A stretch of DNA of 64,000 bases from Psilocybe azurescens (taxonomy: Eukaryota; Basidiomycota; Agaricomycetes; Agaricales; Agrocybaceae). The DNA lies in NCBI GenBank assembly GCA_023853785.1, contig JAJIRX010000333.1, positions 1-64,000 of the forward strand, given 5' to 3'. The translations under genes and the position numbers were made by a program. The notes beneath the pieces were generated by a model. The model was given only the letters and a program-made list of their open reading frames with translations. It did not search any database and was not told where the DNA came from. The first letter of the stretch is position 1. Each line of letters starts with the position of its first letter. This document shows, in pieces, positions 34,838-44,980 of the stretch.

Positions 34838-34879
34838 TGTTGAATTGGCAAATGACGTGTCGTCGTCGTCGATACCCGC
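34838..34879 (+). repeat. Copia 5' LTR, first part
   Basis: Matches 50604-50645. The second part resumes at 44705 after the gypsy insertion. The uninterrupted 3' LTR (GATACCTGATAGGG) shows the pre-insertion state. Confidence 0.9.
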
Positions 34880-35317
34880 TGTTACGACAAGTCTTTTTCT
34901 TTTCTCTTTTCTTTTCTTTTCTTTTCTTTTCTTTTCCTTTTCTTTGTCATCTTTCACATCATTGATACATCATCGTATGTTCTGATGAACTTTCATTTCC
35001 ATCTTTATGATCCATCATATCTATGAAACTCTATCATTCCTTGATGGACTTTCACTTCTATCTTTTATGATACATCTTTCAATGAACACTTGATCTGTTT
35101 CCTCTATTCTTATATACATCTGCCGATGAACATTCAAACTCATTTTAACTTGCTGTACGGTTCATAGTATTTATACCAGGAAGGATCCATTGTATTCTTT
35201 AGCTAGTTCTTGAGAATCCAACCTGCTTAACTTGCTTAACTCAACTTGAACTTGTTCTTGTAAACGATTGGTGGTTAGATTACACACACTGCGTGATTCT
35301 AACTTGAGATCGTAACA
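34880..35317 (+). repeat. Gypsy 5' LTR
   Basis: 438 bp, with a (CTTTT)n run near its start at 34895-34945 that is longer than in the 3' LTR (428 bp). Contains the TATA-like TATTTATA at 35168-35175. Confidence 0.93.
35168..35211 (+). promoter_or_regulatory. Gypsy LTR promoter: TATA-like box and predicted mRNA start
   Basis: TATTTATA (35168-35175) lies 33 nt before AGCTAGTTCTT (35201-35211). The latter is perfectly complementary to the primer-binding site at 35319-35329, as expected if it is the first 11 nt of the transcript in a self-priming element. The position of the transcription start is inferred. Confidence 0.55.
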
Positions 35318-35318
35318 A

Positions 35319-35329
35319 AAGAACTAGCT
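35319..35329 (+). promoter_or_regulatory. Gypsy self-priming primer-binding site
   Basis: AAGAACTAGCT starts two bases after the LTR end (TAACA, 35317) and is the exact reverse complement of AGCTAGTTCTT inside the LTR. This is the layout of Tf1/sushi-type chromoviruses, where the mRNA 5' end folds back to prime minus-strand synthesis. Confidence 0.7.
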
Positions 35330-35373
35330 TCTCACTCTACCATACTGCTTCGTCCACAAGCAGTATCGGGAGC

Positions 35374-36497
35374 TTGAACCAGACACCACGACATCTCGAC
35401 GCAGAACCTTCTCCGCAAACTATGACACCGACAACAGTGGTGAACAAACGCCTACATCAGACATTCAACCCACTACCCGAACTCCAGGACTATCGTCAGG
35501 AGAAGAATAATTCACCGATGCCTCTGAACCCTCTGAACCCTCTGAAACCTCTGAACCGAACGACCTACAAATGGTTGACCAAATGACAATTGACACCCCA
35601 AAGACGAGGGAACTCTCTCTTAGCAAACCTATCGCCCTTCAACGGCGAATGGTTTAAGAGCAAGAAATTCCTTCAAGAATGTATCCTCTATATGGGGATC
35701 AACAAGGACGTCTCACGACACTGAACCAAAACAGATTGCGTTCATTCTTTCTTACATGCAAGAAGGGAACACAGTCGTTTGGAAACAACAATTCATCCAG
35801 AACAAACTGAACCTCGACACGGGGACATCGACTTACCGACATACAAGGAATTTATCGACGAATTCCAGAAGGCATTCAAGCCAGAAGAAGAAGACATCGA
35901 TGCATTGGACAAATTAAAAATGCTTCGACAAAAGAACCTGACCGCCAAACAACTAGTAACCAAGTTCAAACTACTGGTTGGAGAGGCGGGGATGTCAAAC
36001 AACTCCAGAACTGCAAACAAACTCCTGATTGAAATGTTCAAGACGGCACTAAACCCGGTGCTAGTACAGAAGATCATCCAGTCCAAGAAGAGGCCCACCA
36101 AGATTGAAGAATGGTACGACAAAGCCATGTCTTTCGATAGGAGTTATCGACTCACTATGGCGATAAGAGGCCCATCCAATTGAACACACGATTCATCCCC
36201 AGATCCGCGCCAAAAGGGACCCCTTTGCAATGGACGTCGACGTCATGACCACCAAAGAACAAACAAGCCTTATGAAAAGGGGGCTTGTTTCAGATGCAAA
36301 CAACCAGGACATCTCGCTTTAGATTGTCCTCTGAAGAAGAAGAACAATCCTTTCATACCGAAGGAAACGCCAAAGAAGAAATGGACCGCAAAGACCTGCA
36401 TGCCCATATCTGGGAGTTGAATATGGAGGAAAGAGAGGAACTGGCGAGCTTGGCAATGGGAGACCAGGAGGAGAATACCAACACTGAGGATTTTTAA
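35374..36497 (+). pseudogene. Gypsy gag with CCHC zinc knuckle
   Basis: The capsid-like part is best seen at 35779-36183 (DLPTYKEFIDEFQKAFKPEE...LRQKNLTAKQLVTKFKLLVG...IEEWYDKAMSFDRSY), the Retrotrans_gag pattern. The nucleocapsid knuckle CFRCKQPGHLALDC lies at 36289-36330. Upstream frames (35374-35760) are broken by several indels. Ends at TAA 36495-36497. Confidence 0.85.
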
Positions 36498-36559
36498 AAC
36501 GGAAAACCGAATCGACGTCGGTCTCTCCACGATTAGGCATCTATTCTGTATTTATGGCT

Positions 36560-37140
36560 ACACTCGAGAATAAATCTATGCATTTACCGATTTCTTTCTC
36601 TGCCATAAAAACGGAAGGCCACAAATTGTCAAAACCTCGGGTCTAGTAGACTCGGAGCTGGTGGAAAATTCATTGACCAAAACTACGGCTAGGAAACTAG
36701 GACTTGAACAAAAGGCCTTGAAGAGAAACCTCACGGTATACAACGTGGACGGAACCCTCAACAAGAAAGGAACAATCTCTACCTTTGTGGAACTCAATCT
36801 TACCATCGGGAACAGAGCGAACAAAAGAAATTCTATTTGTATCTGGACTAGGACAACAAAAGATTATTCTAGGTCTACCTTGGCTTCAAAAACGAAACCC
36901 CGACATTGATTGGGAAACTGGAAAAGTCAAATGGAGAGTTTCCAAATCCATCCGCACTACTACTATGGAAGAAGAACTGGAAGAAACTGAACCAATCATA
37001 GACACCACAGGACGCCCCGCTTCGAGGGACTTCCAACACTTTGGTAATAGATTTTATCGAAGCAAAAGACTCCGAAGAAATGGACCAGGCATGGATCAAC
37101 ATGAAAACCACGGCTTCACAAACTCTGGCAATGGAACACG
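36560..37140 (+). pseudogene. Gypsy aspartic protease, motif shifted out of frame
   Basis: The frame reads TSGLVDSELVENSLTKTTARKLGLEQ... followed, after a frame change, by GQQKIILGLPWLQKRNPDIDWETGKVKW. The protease family needs D-S/T-G-A at the position that reads DSEL (about 36647-36658); reading one base over gives the expected glycine, and the frame is restored near 36690. So a one-base loss and a one-base gain bracket about 11-15 codons. The catalytic motif is lost in the present frame. Confidence 0.75.
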
Positions 37141-37239
37141 AAAACAGGACACCCGCTAAACCTCTGGAAGAACTTATTCCCTGGACCTCCATGACTACCT
37201 CAGACTTTTTGACAAAAGGCAGCAGATCGATTTCCCATC

Positions 37240-37818
37240 TCAAGACCCTGGGACCACAAAATCGAGCTGAAACCTGGGTTCAAACCGAAACCATGCAAAG
37301 TCTACAGTCTCACCCCGGAAGAACAAATCGAACAGGACAAATTTCTTAAAGAAATGCTGGACAAAGAATATATTGTCAAATCAGAATCGGACATCGCATC
37401 GCCTTTTTCTTTGTAGCCAAGAAAGACGGGAAACTACGACCTTGCCAAGACTATCAATATCTAAATGAATAGACAATAAAGAATGCCTACCCTTTGCAAC
37501 AGATCCCCGATCTACTGGACAAACTTAAAGGAGCAAAATTCTTTACCAAGTTAGACGTTAGACAAGGATACAACAACATTCACATTCAAAAGGAAGATCA
37601 ATGGAAAGCTGCCTTCAAAATGAATCGAGGACTCTTTGAACCCACGGTTATGTTCTTTGGATTATGCAATTCCCTGGCCACTTTTCAATCCATGATGGAT
37701 TCGCTGTTCGGCGAAATCTCTGGAGGATTCATGATTATCTACATGGACGACATCTTAATCTTTGCCGAGAATCAAGAAGACTTGGCAAGATACGAACAGA
37801 TTGTCCTACAAAAACTAA
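37240..37818 (+). pseudogene. Gypsy reverse transcriptase, N-terminal part
   Basis: [25 protein letters not shown] then AKFFTKLDVRQGYNNIHI, TVMFFGLCNSLATFQSMMDS and the catalytic YMDDILIFAEN (37741-37773). A TAG interrupts at about 37471 (LN*TIKN). The frame stops at QKLR where the Harbinger TSD TAA (37816-37818) begins; the remainder is at 40636. Confidence 0.9.
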
Positions 37819-38059
37819 GGGTCTGTTCGGGTGGCATAATCGAGGTGGATTATGATTATTGATGGCAGCCGGAATTATGCGAGAGTCCAAATTGGGAATA
37901 AGTCACAGATTGTCACAACGGATAAGATCACCTCTTCCTGTTTTCTGCCTCCTCCACATTGCAACCACGCACCTTGGGCATGTTCTCAACGTTATAAACA
38001 TGAATTCCTTTGTCTCAAACCACTTCTCAAACCCAATCAATCCCCAACCTCATCACGCA

Positions 38060-39090
38060 ATGCCCGCTGGTGTATTCTGGTCCTATAGCGAAGAAGCTGC
38101 CTTTATTGAGCTCCTCGTCGACAATAAGGCTGAAGCTGGGGTCAGAGGCAGCTTCAAGACTGCCACATATCAGCGGGCCCTCACACAACTTGCCCCTCTG
38201 TGTGAGCGGTCCTGTCAAGACCGTGAAAGCCCTCCAAAATAAGTGGACTGCGGTAAGTTTTTGTATTCTCTTTGATTATAATAAATACTGACAGCTGTTT
38301 AGTTCAGGAAAATCTACCGTATCATCTGTGCGATCCAGTTTGTTTCAGGCTGGGTCTGGGACAATACCACCGGTGCCAGCATCACCGTAGATTCAGCATC
38401 TTCGTGGGACGACTACGTTAAGAAGCATCCTGGGCGGCCATACTGCAACAAAGGCTAGAGGCACCTTGCAAATGTTGCTCTCATCATGCCTTCTACCGCT
38501 ACCGGCTCCAATGTCTTTCATCCCACAGCTGGCCTTGATGATGCCCTCGATTATTCTTCTTCCCCAGAGGCAGACACTCAAGCATCAATGGACAGTCAAG
38601 ATGTTGAGGATTCAGACCATGACAAAGTAAGTAATTATTTCTTTGTTATCTCTTTATGCATCACACTTAAATAACCATCCAGTCACCACCTACCCAGAGC
38701 TCTGGCCCTAGCAAACGGGCACGTGAGGCTGCTACCCCAACCCGCCCTGCAGCAAAGCGCATTCGAAGATCACAGGGTGCTGTGGCTCTTCAAAGCATGT
38801 CTGAAACCCTTGCCAGGTTTAATACTGCTTTTGCTGCTGCTCTTGCCCCTCCAGCTACCGTGATTGCTCCATCACCTATTCACCAAACCACAGCTGTTGC
38901 TGCTGTGCAACGTCTTGAAGCCAACTGGCTCAGCATCACTGAACAGGTTGCACTTATTGATTTTCTTAGTAATAACCATACTACTGCTGACACCTATTCT
39001 GCCCTTACTGAGCCTGATGTCCATCGGGAGTTGATCTGTGTCCAGCTTGAGAAGCTTGGTGTCCATGTCTTTGCTTTGCCGTCCACTTAA
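38060..39090 (+). pseudogene. Harbinger Myb/SANT-like DNA-binding protein
   Basis: From ATG 38060: MPAGVFWSYSEEAAFIELLVDNKAEAG..., the start of a Myb/SANT-like (trihelix) fold; a frame change near 38203 precedes VKTVKALQNKWTA, which runs into a GTAAG donor (intron 38253-38302, 50 nt). Exon 2 reads FRKIYRIICAIQFVSGWVWD...ASSWDDYVKKHPG, has a TAG near 38457, then a linker (SSPEADTQASMDSQDVEDSD). After another likely intron (38625-38681) the C-terminal part LARFNTAFAAALA...VALIDFLSNNHTTADTYSAL ends at TAA 39088-39090. In this superfamily the Myb-like partner helps the transposase bind TIRs and enter the nucleus. Confidence 0.8.
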
Positions 39091-39161
39091 ATTCAATCCC
39101 TCCATTTAATTGTCTCCTACTTGAGGGCTAATGTCTTTCGTTTACATTACATTCTTTACAT

Positions 39162-40489
39162 TCATTGTTCTCCTCTCATCCGTAGTACCCTTTGATAATC
39201 ATCCCACATTGCTTGTGCAATACCATCTCTCATTATCATTGCCCGTGCCTTCTCTGCAGGAGTAACAGCACCGTCGGCCAGTATTCCAAATTCATTCTCT
39301 TGAGGAATCCCTGGATTTGGATCGAGATTACCCTCATCATCATCCAGGCATTCTTCAATGTCTCCTGGGTCGTGATCTGTAATGAAATTATGAGTTGCAG
39401 CGAGGCCAGGTGGAACTTTTGCCTGGATTGCCATGGAAAATTGGGGAGGTTGAGTGAGTATTCCAAATTGTTTCTTCATGACTCCAAAATACGCTCAACA
39501 ATATTGCAAGCAGATGCATGTCACAAATTAAATAGCTCTTCACAGTTTACTGGCCTGTACAATAAATAACTACACTGTATAAATATCTCATAAAAACTGT
39601 TCACCTTGTGTCAGCTCGACCCCATTCAGCAAGGTGGTAACGCACACCATGATAAGGAACAAGAAGTGAGTCACAAACTCCAAATCCACCATCAGCAAGA
39701 TAGAACTTTCCAGGTGGAATGGCAAGATTGGTGAGACGAGAGTGTGCATACATCATGGCATCAGCAGCTGACCCTTCCCATCCACTTATGAAGTAGACAA
39801 ACTTCATGTTGAATGAAACACAGGCAAGACAGTTTTGGGATACACCGCCTTTGCGATTTCAGGCAGAGTATCGATCTGTTGCTGATGGACAGCAATTGAT
39901 ATGTGTACCGTCCATTGCACCAATGGCCATATTAAACCATGGGCTGAATTTTGGTTGACAGATGTACTCTGATATGGAATCGTTTGCATCTGGTAGTCGA
40001 ACATACTTTTTGTAGAAGGGTCCTGATGCAACTGCATTGAGAATTCTTTGAAAGGACCTACATTTTCTGTCAGTATAAGTAAGTTGTTTCATTAAAGAAA
40101 GAAAATACATGGAAATTGTTTCATTTGATCATTGAAATCTTTCACCAACGTGTCTAATTGATAGACCAGTGACACATATAGAGAAAGATTGCAACCTGCT
40201 CCTTGAGAGTGACATACTTGGAGTCTGCAAGGCCACATGTTGCACATAGTTCTTCAATGAAGATGAGGAATACATGTAGATGCATTCCAAGCTCTGTTCG
40301 AATGCGATCAGGATGACCATGTATTAATTCCTCAACCCATGCTTCGCCAGTTAACTTGGAAGTATGGTACTCTTGTTTCCAGTACAATGGTGAGGCATCA
40401 AGTGTAGTAGCAAGACTAATAGCATTCACAACATATGCAGCAGCTAATATGAGCTGTTGCTGCCATGTCTTAGGTGGTGGAGGAGGCAT
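39162..40489 (-). pseudogene. Harbinger DDE transposase (DDE_4 type)
   Basis: Starts MPPPPPKTWQQQLILAAAYV (40489). Then EELCATCG..DSKYVTLKEQVAIFLYMC, where two bases are missing relative to the D1 copy (TGTGTG to TGTG near 40170); the frame resumes VTGLSIRHVGERFQ. Catalytic blocks: MAIGAMDGTHINC (first Asp, about 39935-39895), FYLADGGFGVCDSLLVPYHGV (second Asp, about 39700-39640), ASACNIVERIFGVMKKQFGIL (Glu, about 39520-39455). A TGA (SA*NRKGG, about 39857) and a frame loss after AEWG also break it. The C-terminus is an acidic tail (GDIEECLDDDEGNLD). All three DDE positions are present, but the gene is not intact. Confidence 0.88.
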
Positions 40490-40635
40490 GGAGAGAGCGA
40501 TAAGAGCTCAGAGATTGAGCAGAGATTGCCTCAATTGGTCTGCGTGACAAGATTGCCCAATTTGGCAAGTGGCGGATAATTCCGGCTGCCATCAATAATC
40601 ATAATCCACCTTGATTATGCCATCCGAACAGACCC

Positions 40636-41664
40636 TAAAGGATAACGACCTATACCTCAAGCCAGAGAAATGCGTCTTCAGACAACGAAAAGTCGAATAC
40701 CTGGGAATGATAATTGAAGAAGGAAAAATCTCCATGGACCAATCGAAACTCAAAGGAATCCGAGACTGGCCTGCGCCTACCACAGTCAAGCAAGTCAGGG
40801 GATTCCTGGGATTTAAATTTCTACTGAAAATTCATCAGGAAGTTCTCCACGGTAGCACAACCCCTGAAACGACCTCCTAAGGAAAGACAAGAAATTTGAA
40901 TGGACAGACGCAGCTCAACGAGTGTTCGACGAACTGAAAACGACGATTCACGGAAGAGCCGGTTCTCTCGATGCCAGACCCGAGCAAACCATTCCAAATC
41001 GAATGTGACGCCTCTAAATATCGCATCTGGAGCCGTTCTGACTCAACTTGATGGAAACGGCAAAAGACACCTGTGCTCATTTATTTCAAAAACCTTTTCT
41101 GCAACGGAAAGGAACTATGAAATCTACGATAGAGAACTCCTGGCAATTGTACAGGCATTACAGGAATGGAGACACTACATTCAAGGATTTGAACACACGG
41201 CGATCATTCATTCTGACCACAAGAACCTGACCTACTTCAGAAGCCCGAGAAATCTGAACAGACGGCAAGCTCAATGGTCATTATTCCTATTCGAATTCGA
41301 TCTGAAACTAATCCACATGCCTGGAACGAAAATGATTCAATCTGACACTCTATCAAGAAGACCAGATTTTATTTCAGATGAAGACCACGATAATGAAGAT
41401 GTGACTCTACTACCGGAGGAACTCTTTGTCAATCTAATCGACACTGAACTACAACAGAAAATCATTGATTCAGAAGAATTCGACACGGATATTGCAGAAA
41501 TCCTGAAGGCTCTACTGCAAGGAGGACCACTGAACTTACGAACCGACCTTGACGACTGGAGAACGGAGGAATTCAATGGGAAAAACATCATTTTTATAAA
41601 GACAAAACATATATTACCAAAGAACCAAAACCTATCGCCAACAAGTGGTAAAATCCCTCCATGA
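40636..41664 (+). pseudogene. Gypsy reverse transcriptase C-terminal part and RNase H
   Basis: Continues from 37818 after the Harbinger: [41 protein letters not shown], then after frame changes near 40818 and 40980 the RNase H: SGAVLTQLDGNGKRHLCSFISK, YDRELLAIVQALQEWRHYIQG, IIHSDHKNLTYF, ending RRQAQWSLFLFEFDL...MIQSDTLSRRPDF. This is the RT thumb and the Ty3-type RNase H in usual order. Confidence 0.9.
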
Positions 41665-42350
41665 TCTACCATCGGCAGGACACCCGGAGAACTCGAAACA
41701 TACAACGCAGTAAAAGCACATTACTGGTGGCCAGGGCTACGATCCTTCGTAAAACAATACGTCAAAGGCTGTGGAATCTGTCAACAATTCAAAATTAACA
41801 GAAACCCTTCCCACCTGTCTTTCATGCCAATCGCTGGACCAACTTCTACACAACCATTTGCAAACTGTTCAATGGACTTTCTAACTGACCTACCACTGGT
41901 TAAGAACAGTGTGGGACAAATCGTGGATGTGATCATGGTCGTGGTAGACCATGGGCTTAATAAGGGGGTGATTTTAATACCTTGCCGAAAGAAAGGGAAA
42001 CTGGGAGAGGCACTTGACGCAGAAGGAGCAGCTCAACTCTTACTCGACAACCTCTTCAAACAATTTGGACTCCCAGATAGCATCATCTCTGACCGAGATC
42101 CCCTATTCACCGCAAAAGTCTTTCAAGAACTCATGAAACTCTTGGGAATCAAGTCCAAATTAACCACGGCTTATCATCCAATAGGAGACGGAACCACTGA
42201 GCAATTCAACCAAGAAATAGAAGCTTACCTATCCATCTATTGTTCGTCACACCCAAACGACTGGAACAAGTCAATTGGAACATTGGAATTCACTCACAAC
42301 AATAGGAAACACTCCGAAGAGCCAAAACCCCATTCAAACTTACATTAGGT
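41665..42350 (+). pseudogene. Gypsy integrase
   Basis: The zinc-binding region GHPGELETYNAVKAHYWWPG...CGICQQFK is at 41680-41790. The core has ANCSMDFLTDLP (first Asp), PDSIISDRDPLFTAKVF (second Asp) and GTTEQFNQEIEAYL (Glu) up to NNRKHSEEP. A frame change at about 41660 and another near 42320 break it. Catalytic D, D, E all present. Confidence 0.9.
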
Positions 42351-42483
42351 TCATCTCCGTTGGCCATTCCACTTGCATTCGAGAATACCAAAGCCCCATC
42401 AGTGGAAGAAAAGGTCAAACACCTTCTAAAAAGATCGAGAAGAAGCGTTAGCTGCCCACGAACTTGCAAGACAAAGAATAGCT

Positions 42484-42950
42484 GAATGACAAAAATTGAC
42501 CTTCAAACCGTTCGAGAAAGGAGCAAAAGTTTGGCTAGACTCCTGCAACATCTCCACTAGGTACCATTCAAAGATGAAACCGAAACGAAAGGGCCCATTC
42601 ACGATCACAGAAGTCTTAGGACCTCTCACGTACAGACTCGAAATACCCAAGATATGGAAGATCCACGACGTCTTCCACGCCACTCTACTCATGCCATACA
42701 AAGAGACAGAAACATACGGACTGAACTTCCCTAGACCACCACCTGAGATCAAAAATCAGGAAGAACACTGGGAAGTCGAAACTATTTTGAATCACAGAAA
42801 GACTGGACGAAAACCCAAGAAAGGAAAGTGAAAATATCAATACCTCGTCAAATGGACCGGATTCCCTATCTCCGAAGCAACATGGGAAAAGACGATGCGT
42901 TCGATGACGACAGCAAGATTCTTCAAGAGTACCACCAATTACACAAACTC
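42484..42950 (+). pseudogene. Gypsy integrase C-terminus with chromodomain
   Basis: FKPFEKGAKVWLDSCNIST...KRKGPFTITEVLGPLTYRLEIP...IHDVFHATLL is the GPY/F-type end of chromoviral integrase. It is followed by HWEVETILNHRK...GK*KYQYLVKWTGFPISEATWEK, a chromodomain with an in-frame TGA at 42829-42831. Chromodomains target such elements to marked chromatin. Confidence 0.9.
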
Positions 42951-43089
42951 TGATTCATCCCTACCATCCTGATGCCTCACTTTCTCTGACGCATTGCCTC
43001 TTCCTTCACTTGAAACTCTGAAACAAACCAACTCAAAACTCCCATCTTTGATACCCCTTTGACCGATCAGACCGTGAGAAGAGCTTGAG

Positions 43090-44251
43090 ACGCTGCAAAA
43101 AGAAATTCTCATCAAATACAACAAAATGATCGATCAGAAAGAGACGGCAAACCAGAACTATCGCCCGGCTGCCGCTAAACTTGCCCACCACCAAGCCAGA
43201 TCTCTATGCCTCAAACTAAATCAAGTCGAACGAGAGCTCTATCAATGCCTTCCACTAATTGCCAAGGTAGTTAAAAAGGCCAAGTCGTTCTATCTCTAAA
43301 CCATACCCCCAACTACCCAAACAACGCAACATGTCTTTTATCAATACTCCTGCCGCTTCTTCCTCTTCTACCCCTGCTAACTCACGCCCGCGAGGCAAAC
43401 TACCTGCCGTACCTCGCTATGCTCAAACACTGTCAACCTTCAAAGCCCTAGACCTCTTTGCCAATGACAAGACGGCTCAGAAAATCTGCTCGTACTTCAA
43501 AGACCCAGACACTATTCTTGCCATCGACAAACTGGCAAAGGTCTCCGGAGCCCACCAACAAGGAGAACAAGAAATCCATCTTGCCAGGCTCCGGTCTCGT
43601 GTTCGACAATCTATGGCAACGGTTTTACTGGATCAACTTCAATCATGGGGACTAGAAAGGGGAAATTCACGACGTGTTGAGAAAACATCGTCGCAAATCA
43701 CCCACCACAAGAAAACTGTCCGTATTCCCTCTCACTAGTGCCCCTCTCCAGAACGCTGTTCCTTCTCGTCCCCTTCCTGCCCACCCTCCTGCCTATCATC
43801 GAGCAGTACAATTTTCACCAGTCATTGACAATTCACCACAGATTTTGCCTCCCGCCTCCACTCCCTCAAGATCTCCCATCCCTACACCTCCACCTCAACG
43901 ATCTCCGAAGTAAACGACTCATCAACAAAGCTCGTCCACCGCTTCATTTTCTACAACAAATTGCTCAATGAGCACAACATCGGTCACGTGCTACCAATGC
44001 GGAGAACCTGGACATATTCGGCCTAAATTTCCTGAATTCAAGTGCATCTACTGCTACCGATACAGCGCCCAGGCATTCTTTCTGAGACTGCAGCTATAAC
44101 CCAGAAAACGAGCAACACATTGACCCCTATTATGGAGGAGTTGACGAGGATCTTCTCTGACGATGCCGGAATCGCGCGAACACCACAGGCAAACCATATG
44201 GGAACTGATGAGCTCGAAGAACTGATGGACTTTACTCCTTCTGAGGCATAA
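43090..44251 (+). pseudogene. Extra ORF region between gypsy pol and 3' LTR
   Basis: First a small helical, Lys/Gln-rich frame (43123-43299: MIDQKETANQNYRPAAAKL...VKKAKSFYL). Then MSFINTPAASSSSTPANSRP...LFANDKTAQKICSYFKDPDTI (43331-43590), frame-shifted into LVFDNLWQRFYWINFNHGD, then RKHRRKSPTTRKL...a Pro-rich stretch to 43912. After a TAA the knuckle CYQCGEPGHIRPKF lies at about 43990-44031, where the final knuckle Cys is replaced by Phe, and CIYC follows. The region ends at TAA 44249-44251, just before the polypurine run GGGGGTAA. It is not gag or pol in position; role unknown. Confidence 0.6.
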
Positions 44252-44271
44252 GGAGTGTAGTACGGGGGTAA

Positions 44272-44699
44272 TGTTACAACAAGTCTTTTTCTTTTCTCTT
44301 TTCTTTTCTTTTCTTTTCCTTTTCTTTGTCATCTTTCACATCATTGATACATCATTGTATGTTCTGATGAACTTTCATTTCCATCTTTATGATCCATCAT
44401 ATCTACGAAACTCCATCATTCCTTGATGGACTTTCACTTCTATCTTTAATGATACATCTTTCGATGAACGCTTGATCTGTTTCCTCTATTATTATATACA
44501 TCTGCCGATGAACATTCAAACTTGTTTCAACTTGTTGTACGGTTCATAGTATTTATACCAGGAAGGATCCATTGTATTCTTTAGCTAGTTCTTGAGAATC
44601 CAACCTGCTTAACTTGCTTAACTCAACTTGAACTTGTTCTTGTAAATGATTGGTGGTTAGATTATGCACACTGCGTGATTCTAACTTGAGATTGTAACA
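44272..44699 (+). repeat. Gypsy 3' LTR
   Basis: 428 bp, near-identical to 34880-35317 apart from the shorter CTTTT run and scattered substitutions. Preceded by the polypurine tract TACGGGGGTAA. Confidence 0.93.
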
Positions 44700-44704
44700 C
44701 CTGC

Positions 44705-44893
44705 TAGGGCCTGGAGCCTAGCAAAGACCTGTCCGTATCCTTTTGTTACTTTTATGTCACTACTAGTTCTTCTATTCTTTATTATGTAGCTTCAACTTGG
44801 CTTTGACCACTCTATATTACAATAGCTACATCTACCTTAAATATCGACAGCATGTACTCGATGTACACTAGTCAATCATATCATATTTAATTA
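44705..44893 (+). repeat. Copia 5' LTR, second part
   Basis: TAGGGCCTGGAGCCTAGCAA onward matches the 3' LTR at 50646-50833, ending CATATTTAATTA. Confidence 0.92.
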
Positions 44894-44907
44894 GGTTATG
44901 GGCCCCG
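44894..44907 (+). promoter_or_regulatory. Copia primer-binding site, internal initiator tRNA-Met type
   Basis: GGTTATGGGCCCCG starts directly after the LTR. It is complementary to the anticodon stem-loop part of initiator tRNA-Met (…GGGCCCAUAACC), as in Drosophila copia, where a cleaved 5' tRNA half is the primer, and not to a tRNA 3' end. Confidence 0.7.
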
Positions 44908-44980
44908 ACTTGCCATAATCTCATACAAACATAAATCAACTCTAAATCCAATTAAATTCAAACCTCTACTCTATTCTAAA

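Larger units (their letters stand above)
37819..40635. mobile_element. PIF/Harbinger element, 2.8 kb, innermost level of the nest
   Basis: Termini GGGTCTGTTCGG...CCGAACAGACCC, with inverted similarity extending through GATGGCAGCCGGAATTATGC / GATAATTCCGGCTGCCATCA. TSD is TAA (37816-37818 and 40636-40638). It has the two-gene organisation of PIF/Harbinger: a Myb/SANT-like gene on plus and a DDE transposase on minus, converging near 39100. Confidence 0.96.
34880..44699 (+). mobile_element. Ty3/gypsy chromovirus, third level of the nest
   Basis: LTRs 34880-35317 and 44272-44699 begin TGTTACRACAAGTC and end GAGATYGTAACA. TSD CCCGC / CCTGC (one mismatch) in the copia 5' LTR. Order: gag with CCHC, protease, RT, RNase H, integrase, chromodomain, then an extra 3' ORF region. 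A Harbinger element (37819-40635) splits the RT. Several frameshifts and stops; not autonomous. A solo LTR of the same family is at 62358-62829. Confidence 0.95.
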
